Assembly (NCBI GenBank): GCA_963682055.1
Contig: OY821742.1
Span: forward strand, 31,405,060-31,469,059
Reading direction: 5' to 3'
DNA length: 64,000 nucleotides
Origin: Primula veris
Lineage: Eukaryota > Streptophyta > Magnoliopsida > Ericales > Primulaceae
Below the pieces are notes generated by a model that had not been told where the DNA came from, ran no database searches, and saw only the letters and a list, made by a program, of their open reading frames with translations. This document shows positions 56,828 through 64,000 of the stretch, piece after piece. Numbering within the stretch: position 1 is the stretch's first letter; the number at the start of each line of letters is the position of its first letter. The position numbers and the translations under genes were made by a program.

Positions 56828-59044
56828 ATGGCTAATTTGTACAATTTCGCATCCGGCATAGCTTTATCCCCAAATACTCCACCTTATTTTGATGGAATAA
56901 ATTTTTCATATTGGAAGGATAGGATGAGCATGTTTTTACAAAGCTATAATGTTAGACTTTGGATAACCATAAAAGTAGGATATTCCGCACCTACATCCGA
57001 AAATAGCGAGAACCCAATCCCCGTAGAGAACCTAGATAACGCTCAACTAGAAGCCTACTCTACGAACGCCAAAGCGATGTATGCTATTGTTTGTGCCGTT
57101 TCTCCTAACGAGTACAACAAAATTTCCGCTTGTAAAACCGCTAAGGGTATGTGGGATAAGCTAGTAGTAATGCATGAAGGGACTAACCAAGTTAAGGATT
57201 GCAAACTCCAACTATTAGTTCATGACTACGAGCTTTTTAAGATGAGCGAGGGAGAAAATATTTCCGATATGCTTGCTAGATTTACTACAATTACTAATGG
57301 ATTAACATCTCTTGGTAAGTGTTTGTCTTGTAAGGAAATGGTTTCAAAGGTGATTAGGAGCTTACCAAAGGAATGGGAACCAAAGGTCACCGCAATTCAA
57401 GAGGCGCACGACATGAATACCTACACTCTTGATGCATTGACGGGTTCACTCATTACTCACGAGATCACCCTTAATAGTCACAAGCCAATCTCGAAAAAGA
57501 GGGAGATAGCTTTCAAAGGAACAACTTGTGACGAAAGCGATGAGCTATCCAAGGACGACAAAAATTCAATGCAAATCATTCGAATCGTCAAGGAAATACT
57601 CAAGCTAAAAGACCAACGCAAACATAAAGGTAAATCGTCAAATAATTCAATTTATTCTAACGATTTTGTTTGCTATACTTGTGGCAAGGAAGGACACATG
57701 GCGAGAGATTGCGCCAAGAATCGCAAGAGCAAAGACAAGAAGAAGATATCCGCTTCAAGCTCTAGCGATAGCTCCGACCAAGATGAAGTCGCTCACCTTG
57801 GTTGCTATATGGCCATGGAAGACGACCATGAACAAAACCTCTCTTCCTCAAGCGAAAGTGACAACGATGAGGTAAAAGATTTTTCCCATGATGAATTAAT
57901 TCATATGTGTGGAATCTATTCCGAAAAACTTCCTAAGCTTGTAGAGAAGGTTAAATCTCTTAAAAGGATAAATTCTTCTCTCAATGAAGAAATAAGATCC
58001 TTGACAAGAGATAAAAATGAAAATGAGTCTATTCCGAAATCGTCATTTTCTTTAAGTGATATAGATGACGAAAAGGAAGACTTGAAAGATAAAGACAATG
58101 ATCTCATTATTCAAAACGAGTCTTTACAAACCGAGATCAATTTTCTTAAAAATGAGATGTCTAGACTTGCTAAAACTCTTTCAAAACCATCTTCTTTAGA
58201 TTGCGATTTATTAGAAAATTTTGAAAAGTTAAAGGATGCTTTCGATAAAGTTAAAAGCAAAAACAAGGTTTTAAGTTCTCATGCTTTTAACTTAAATGAC
58301 AAGGTCAAGCTTTTAGAAACCGAGAATGAAACGTTGAAAACTAAAAACAACGAGCTTGTCATTTCCATTGAAAAACTAAATTTAACAATTTCAAAGTTTT
58401 CTAAGGGTAAAACCATTTTAGATAACATTTTGAGTTGTCAAAAAGATTTCAATGATAAGAGTGGTGTAGGTTTTGATTGCATTAGTTCCACTTCAAACAA
58501 AACCCGCTTTGTCAAAACCTCTAATATTTCTAAAACTCCTACTCCGCCTAAACAAGAGGTTGTTTTTGCAAAAGGGAGTACTTCCAAGATTTTTCAAAAA
58601 TCTTTTAATGATAGAAAATGGTTAGGTTTTAAAACCAAATTGGATACTCCAAAAACCCTTTCCAAAACTTCGTATAACTCTCGTTATACTAAAAAGTCTA
58701 AGTATTGTGTGCATTGTAGTAGAAATGAGCATATTTCTTCGAGATGCCCTTATCGCTTTCAAGTTAGTAGAAGCGATTTGAAATGGGTAGTAAAGACCCG
58801 AGCCACTAACAATGTCGGACCCAAAAGAAATTGGGTACCAAAGGACAAAAAATGTGTTGTAGGTATCTCCATCCAAAAGGAGAAAATCAACAAGTGGTTG
58901 ACAACGCCGAAAAAAACCGTGGAAGTCAAGAAGATCGACTCCACCATAAAGAAAGAAGTCCCATTAATTGACAAAGGTGGAAGGCATACCAACAAATGGT
59001 ACCACCTATTTGGACTTGGCAATGCTCAATGCAAATGCCATTAG
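56828..59044 (+). CDS. Gag polyprotein of the gag-only LTR element
   Basis: Intact 738-codon frame starting at the first ATG after the leader (MANLYNFASGIALSPNTPPY). Residues about 15-215 are the copia gag (UBN2/DUF4219-type) domain: FDGINFSYWKDRMSMFLQSY, AKGMWDKLVVMHEGTNQVKD and FTTITNGLTSLGKCLS. A zinc knuckle CYTCGKEGHMARDC lies at about 281-294. A Ser/Asp/Glu-rich stretch and a long charged, coiled-coil-prone region (about 350-520) follow. A second CCHC knuckle, CVHCSRNEHISSRC, lies at about 626-639. Gag assembles the particle and binds element RNA. This length, with a coiled coil and two knuckles, exceeds the usual copia gag of 250-450 residues. No pol follows: only 276 bp of non-coding sequence separates the stop from the 3' LTR. 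The open frame in a young element suggests that gag is still under use or was until recently. Confidence 0.92.
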   Translation: MANLYNFASGIALSPNTPPYFDGINFSYWKDRMSMFLQSYNVRLWITIKVGYSAPTSENSENPIPVENLDNAQLEAYSTNAKAMYAIVCAVSPNEYNKISACKTAKGMWDKLVVMHEGTNQVKDCKLQLLVHDYELFKMSEGENISDMLARFTTITNGLTSLGKCLSCKEMVSKVIRSLPKEWEPKVTAIQEAHDMNTYTLDALTGSLITHEITLNSHKPISKKREIAFKGTTCDESDELSKDDKNSMQIIRIVKEILKLKDQRKHKGKSSNNSIYSNDFVCYTCGKEGHMARDCAKNRKSKDKKKISASSSSDSSDQDEVAHLGCYMAMEDDHEQNLSSSSESDNDEVKDFSHDELIHMCGIYSEKLPKLVEKVKSLKRINSSLNEEIRSLTRDKNENESIPKSSFSLSDIDDEKEDLKDKDNDLIIQNESLQTEINFLKNEMSRLAKTLSKPSSLDCDLLENFEKLKDAFDKVKSKNKVLSSHAFNLNDKVKLLETENETLKTKNNELVISIEKLNLTISKFSKGKTILDNILSCQKDFNDKSGVGFDCISSTSNKTRFVKTSNISKTPTPPKQEVVFAKGSTSKIFQKSFNDRKWLGFKTKLDTPKTLSKTSYNSRYTKKSKYCVHCSRNEHISSRCPYRFQVSRSDLKWVVKTRATNNVGPKRNWVPKDKKCVVGISIQKEKINKWLTTPKKTVEVKKIDSTIKKEVPLIDKGGRHTNKWYHLFGLGNAQCKCH

Positions 59045-59320
59045 CGAGCGGACTCAACATCACACATATCGGTATACTCTAATCCTTAATATTTACATAT
59101 ATGTGATTAGTTGGGTAATATGCATCATACTATCATTTTTCATGTTTTGGTTTTTCTTTAAAAACCCTTCACATAACCCCACATTTTTTTTGATTGCATT
59201 TTGATAATGCCAAAGGGGGAGAAAAATGAGATTTAAAGAAATGTGTTTTCTTAAAATGGAGGAGATATAGTTATACTTGTAAAATCATCATTATTTTGTC
59301 ATAATCAAAATGGGGGAGAT
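59045..59320 (+). other. 3' non-coding region and polypurine tract of the gag-only element
   Basis: Contains ccaaagggggagaaaaatga at 59209-59228 and the true polypurine tract aaaatgggggagat ending at 59320, just before the 3' LTR. The deleted pol would have lain before the first of these. Confidence 0.8.
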
Positions 59321-60482
59321 TGTTGAACCATGGGGTTCAATAATTGATTTTGATTATAACTTTGATTATGTTTTTAATGATTTTACGACTTCTCTATTTC
59401 GATGATATAATGCTTGTTTTTTTTCCAAAAAGAGAATTTGTAAATTGCAGAATGCCAGAAAGATAGAGCTCGGAAAAACGAAGCCACAGGTTCAAGCGAA
59501 ACCAGAATCGGAGCTAAAACGAAGGAGTTATGAGCATTCGAAGAAAAGCGAGAAAACAGATATCGACCGATCGTCTGTACAAAAACGACCGATCGTTTTT
59601 GTACCAATTTCTTCCAGTGAGCAGGTCGAAAAAACGACCGATCGTTTCTCAGAAACGACCGATCGTTTTCTGAAAACGACCGATCGACTGTAGAAAACGA
59701 CCGATCGTTTTCTACAGATTTCGAAAACAGCTTTTCAGCTTTTTCTGGAAAACAGCTTAAAACCTCTGAAAAAAAGCCTCAACCACTTCCAACGGTCATA
59801 ACACAGAAAAACAGACTTTTGTGACCATATATACCTCAAACATCTTTCTTCAAAAACAATCCATTATCCTAAAAACCTCTCTTAATCAAAACCCAAATTA
59901 TCACCATTTTGGTGAAAATATTCGAAAAAGAGGAAATAAAGAAGAAAGCGATTCAAGCTCGAACAACAACAAAAACTCACCAATTAGCTTATTTAGAAGA
60001 AAATAGAATAGTGAGTGTAGTTACATTTTTGTAACAAAATTGTAACGAGTATTTTATAAACTCATTTTTGTGAGCGAGTGATCGGGTAGAGGCTTTGTAA
60101 GCAAGTGAAGCTTAAAAGCTCTAGGTCTTTCATTTCGGGACACTCATAAAGTGAGGGGGAGCTTAATCGGTCGATTAGCTCATTAGGATTGTAATATCCG
60201 GGAAAAGAATTTTTAGTGAAATACTCGGTAGTACCGAGGAGAGGACGTAGGCGCGTTTTGCCGAACCTCTATAAATCACGGAGTCATCTTCTTCCCTTAA
60301 ACTTTTATTTTCCGCAAATATTTATTCTTGCTTTCTTGCGTTTGAATTTATTAACGATTATTAACGCGTAAGGTTAGAATTGCGTAAGTTGGGGTGTTAG
60401 TTGCACTTAAGTTTTAATTAGGCGAAAATCGCCATAAACCTTATTCACCCCCCTCTAAGGTTTAGCCGCACACGGGCCAACA
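59321..60482 (+). repeat. 3' LTR of the gag-only element
   Basis: 1162 bp; differs from the 5' LTR at about seven bases plus two single-base length changes. Same CGATCG motif array at 59566-59713. Confidence 0.95.
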
Positions 60483-61242
60483 GAAAGGACTTGAAAATAA
60501 ATACAAAAATGTAAACAATACTGAAAATTAAATTGCAGAATGTAAACAAAATTGAAAAGTAATAGCAGTAATTAAATAGGACTGAATTAAAAATAAAGAA
60601 AATATGAGTTAACTGCAAGCAGTTTTCCTTAAACGATAGTTCTCCAACTAACTTTCTGTTTCTGGTTGTAGAAGACTTCGTTCCCAAGGTACAACGTATG
60701 TTACAAAGTGTCTCGTATGAAACGGCACCGAACCACAGGTCGAACTGTTGGTGGTACGATTCTCTCTCTAATATGCTATGTATGCAAGTGAGATGTGAAT
60801 ATTGTGTAGATGTGGGTTAGGCTGTCTTTTATAGGTTCTAAGGAGACCGCAACCATAAATTTGGTCAATGTGAGATTAAAAACTCTATGTATTTCCAACT
60901 CTCTAACAAATTTGCAAAAATTTTTGCATCAACTTTAAGACCAATTTACATTCATACCGACTCATCGTTTATGTCAAGTATATATACCGTTATGAATTTT
61001 GTCGTACAACATTTTTAAATAAATTGAGAATGGTATAAAAACTAGTGCTAAACGCTTATTATTTTGGCTTAAAAATCGGCCATTGACCACTTTTTGAATA
61101 CCTATGTAATAAAACCATGTTTTTCAACAAAATATAAAATTCATATCACATTTGGAGTGCACGAGTTGTGCACGTACAAGTTGTATAAATATCATTACTT
61201 TTCAAAATTAGATAATTCTCATGCACAACACTAATTTTGTAG

Positions 61243-62310
61243 GGTAATTTTAGTTTAATAACCTATATTTTGGACCAAAGTTGATGATTTGGTGATATAA
61301 CTTTCAAAAATCTTGATTTAGTGAAATGTATTATACACTTTTAATGATTTAGTAACATGTCGTTAACTTTTTGGATAGAAAACGTTAAAGTTAACTTTAG
61401 GAGTTTAAAATATTTAAAGTACTGTCCCCATAGTTTATAAATTAACAATTAAGATAGTAAATTGACGAAAATAACAAAATTAAACCCTTTTCAGGAAAAA
61501 TAATAATTAAATAAATAATTTTTTGTTGGGAAAAGGTACATTTTCAATTTAGCAAATTTTCTCAAAAAAAGGGAATTTTTTAAAGACTTCTTTTTCAAGA
61601 AAATGCGAGTTTATTATTTGAAAGGTTGGTTTATGATTTAAAAAAACTGTACTTATTTTTTTCTCTTTTACCAATATAATTTTTACTTAAGCGTTTTTTT
61701 ATGAATTGTTTACTAAAGAAAAAAACGCTTTGGAAAGAACTTTGTTTTATAGAAAAAAAATCTTTAGATAAAGCAACATTTTCTGAGAACTTTATTTATT
61801 TTGAAAATATATTTATATATTAAAAAAAAAATTGAAGAACAAAGATTTTCTTCAAGATTCTATATTTTTCTTAATTCTCTTTTTTTTTTGAAAAAAAAAA
61901 TATTAATATTATTCTTACTTTTGAAGTAGTTTTAAAAAAAAAAACAATATAAGAAGTAGGAGTATTTTACACAATTCTGCAAAAAATAATAAATAAAATA
62001 CATTTTTACAAGGTTTTCAATTGTATAGAAAAATTTGTTTATTGTGTTACAAAAAATTAAGTCGAAATATTATAATTTAATTTTTTTCGAACATAAATCT
62101 GCATCTTTTATAATTTTAAGGTTTTATTATAAAGTTCTAAACTATACGGACTAAATTGATAATTTATAAACATTTGCATCAAAAAAGGTTCGCGGAAGAT
62201 CACTAAATCATTAACAATTTATAACACATGTTACTAAATCAAAAAAATTAAAAGTCGCGTCACCAGATTAATTTTGATCCAAAACACGGGCTACTAAACT
62301 AAATTACCCT
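61243..62310. mobile_element. DNA element with GGGTAATTTAGTTTA inverted ends
   Basis: Left GGGTAATTTTAGTTTAATAA and right (complement) GGGTAATTTAGTTTAGTAGC pair. The similarity continues inward (ttggaccaaagttgat / ttggatcaaaattaat; gatttagtaacatgt / acatgttactaaatc), giving long inverted arms. It splits a sequence that is continuous in the paralogue near 54290. No transposase; target duplication not resolved. A Mutator-like non-autonomous element is the likeliest type. Confidence 0.65.
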
Positions 62311-63835
62311 CTCCTTTTGTCTTTTTGGATGAGTATTTATGCCTCTTGCTTGAACTTTTATTTTTGTCATTACAATTTACACATAGTCTTCTTTCTATTT
62401 ATATTTATTTATTGAAATCCAGACAAGTCCTGTTTCTTTCAATATTGATATAGTAGAAGGACTATTTATCAATTGGGGAAAAACACGGTAGAATGTTCTT
62501 GATTTGATTTAACTGCTCCCCATATTTCCATTTTTTTTTGCGTGGGTAGGAATTTTAATAAAAGTATAAAATTGTCGAATCTGAAATATTACAATTACAA
62601 AATGTAGATTAACTGGAGGCTAAATTTTCGAAAAAATAACAGCCAAACCACAACAACATGCACATGCTAATTTTCAAATTGGTCACAGCGAGCTCGCCTT
62701 AATCATTAAACAGTGGTGTTTTCAATTTTGGGAACAGTGATACTCATATGTAGTTTATCTTAGACAAGCCAAACAAACGGAACTCAATTATGATGTCGTA
62801 CATAGTCGTATGTAAACATCGTCTTCTCAACGCAATGCAAAGAAACGATAAATTATTGTCATTTGAATTAATAAATCATGCAACAACTTACGGGACATAC
62901 GTAAATGAACAGGGGTGTATCCTTTATTACTAGTTACGAAACACTAACTGTTGCCTAGAGTCGTCTATGATACAAATTACAGCGAGAGAGAAGCTGGGCA
63001 AGCATACTGTGAAGAACTCTTAAAAAAAAAACTACTTTTTGGCATAGATGTAACTTATAAGTCACAGTATGACAGCTAAACTAAGGTTAACGTTCATGAA
63101 AGTTCATCCATATTTTGTACTAGTTACTTTATTGCACAATTGGAGTGTAAACCAGCATTTTCACTGGTTCAAAACTCGAATAGATAAAAATGGTTTCTCC
63201 TAAATTTCTAATCAATTTTTAATAGCCAAAATCCTTGCTTGCTAGAATTGTAACCTTAATTGCTAACATCGATACATATGGATGAATGAAACATGTGTTT
63301 TATTCCCTTTTTAGAGTGTAGGAATTATGTTTCGTTCAACATGTAAACCCAATTTGGTCTAAGGTCGATTTTCCTCAACCTGAACAGTCTTCCTAGTTCA
63401 TACAAACACAGACATGTACTAGTCCAAAAAGTTGAGACCCAAAAGCCGCAAACAAACAAATTAAAGCACAAGCGTATGTGTGTTTAAATGAGCACGTTTT
63501 CTTAACACAATTCAGACAAAGAAGCAAGTAGCAAGCAGAAACGCTTACGAGTCTAGAAATAAAGATTAACATAAATTGTTATTTTTCCCTATAAAACAGG
63601 GCCGATGCAAACAAAGATATTTAGCTCAAAGTTTTCTCTAATCCTATTATCTCACAAGCTACTGTTAACGTGAAACTTGTTAAGTAAAACTATGCCAAAT
63701 ATCCTAATCTTTGTATCTATTTACAACCAGCCTGTTATTGAAAACATATAGTGCCCATGCCAGTATAAATTTGAAATGGCGACTGCCATTTTAGATCTTA
63801 GGTTGGAGAATAATTGACCCATTCGATCAGATATA
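62311..63835. other. Intergenic and probable 3'UTR, no gene
   Basis: No coding character on either strand. The right part (several hundred bases before 63836) may be the 3'UTR of the minus-strand gene at the edge. Confidence 0.5.
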
Positions 63836-64000
63836 TTAATCGGAATCGGATAGCGGCATTTGAACAGCATCTTTTGGTTCCATATCGGTAAGTGAAGGGG
63901 GAAGATCTTGATTTAACACATTTCTATTGTTACGACTTCGATTTCGCCTCTCTTCGTCCTGAGAACCAACCCATGCCAGATCATCAACCAAACACATGTA
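63836..64000 (-). CDS. C-terminal exon of an unrecognised gene, cut by the window edge
   Basis: The minus strand is open from the right edge for 54 codons to a TAA at 63836. It begins YMCLVDDLAWVGSQDEERRN, continues with an Arg/Asn-rich stretch (RSRNNRN), then a proline-containing acidic tail ending MPLSDSD. Codon use is balanced, and the GC content is higher than in the surrounding DNA, as for a real exon. The basic patch followed by an acidic tail would suit a nuclear or regulatory protein, but the family cannot be named from 54 residues. The rest lies to the right of the window. Confidence 0.6.
   Translation of the reverse strand, partial: YMCLVDDLAWVGSQDEERRNRSRNNRNVLNQDLPPSLTDMEPKDAVQMPLSDSD

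Larger units (their letters stand above)
55604..60482 (+). mobile_element. Gag-only LTR retrotransposon (TR-GAG type), young and complete
   Basis: 4879 bp between perfect duplications gaaag (55599-55603 and 60483-60487). Two LTRs of 1162 bp each (55604-56765 and 59321-60482) differ by about seven substitutions and two one-base indels. A canonical primer site and polypurine tract are present. The 2555-bp interior encodes only an intact 738-residue gag; protease, integrase, RT and RNase H are absent. The gag and LTR type point to the copia SIRE/Maximus group. Such gag-retaining, pol-less elements are known as TR-GAGs. Confidence 0.93.
55241..61129 (-). mobile_element. Solo LTR (copia, 43-51 kb family relative), split by the gag-only element
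   Basis: Starts TGTTGGTTTTACTGTATCG and ends ATGTTTTTCAACA, with perfect 5-bp duplication aaata (55236-55240 and 61130-61134). The two parts, 55241-55603 and 60488-61129, total about 1.0 kb. It shares cagacagaata motifs and the layout of the 43-51 kb LTRs but is clearly diverged and shorter. The orientation given is inferred from that similarity. Confidence 0.9.

Noticed and set aside
1..64000. CRISPR arrays, operons, bacterial features
   Set aside because: The sequence is plant nuclear DNA. The regular repeats at 14441 and 16776 have no spacers and are ordinary tandem repeats.
1..64000. tRNA genes
   Set aside because: No cloverleaf with A and B boxes was recognised by eye; a tRNA scan would be needed to exclude one.

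Overview
The window is nuclear DNA from a dicot-type flowering plant. It is AT-rich, its genes have plant GT-AG introns, and the mobile elements are the usual plant set: Ty1/copia and Ty3/gypsy LTR elements, CACTA, Mutator-like, pogo/Emigrant-like and Helitron DNA elements. The species cannot be named from the sequence. Most of the 64 kb is transposon-derived. I can support three kinds of host gene plus one gene end at the right edge.

Layout. 1-3.8 kb: the 5' part of a decayed minus-strand gypsy element (gag, then a long LTR) with a solo copia LTR nested in that LTR. 4.2-6.0 kb: a two-exon GT37 (xyloglucan-type) fucosyltransferase, minus strand. 6.5-9.9 kb: a non-autonomous CACTA element carrying gene scraps. 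12.1-16.7 kb: a parvulin-type peptidyl-prolyl isomerase (PIN4/Par14-like), minus strand, four coding exons, with a 2.9-kb 5'UTR intron that holds a Mutator-like element and a MITE, and an 89-bp minisatellite just upstream of the first exon. 16.7-43 kb: a young tandem segmental duplication containing three identical genes for a 61-residue secreted peptide with a CC-X5-CC cysteine pattern. It also contains a duplicate of the isomerase promoter, two paralogous deleted copia elements, a second CACTA element, Helitron pieces and one larger dead copia (34.2-41.7 kb). 43.1-51.0 kb: another minus-strand copia element. 51.9-53.3 kb: Helitrons and a pogo-like element with a transposase end. 55.2-61.1 kb: a solo LTR into which a young, structurally complete gag-only LTR element (TR-GAG type) has inserted. 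61.2-62.3 kb: a terminal-inverted-repeat element. 63.8-64 kb: the C-terminal exon of an unrecognised gene.

How it fits together. Several insertions are defined to the base by target-site duplications (TSDs), so a relative history can be read. Copia A inserted first, and the whole block was then duplicated, because A and B share the same TSD and flanks. The small-peptide genes are identical over 868 bp while the flanks of copies 1 and 2 differ by about 4-5%, which suggests gene conversion or a later duplication. The most novel-looking item is this peptide cluster and its borrowed, oppositely directed isomerase promoter. The best candidate for an active mobile element is the gag-only LTR element, whose LTRs differ by about 0.6%.
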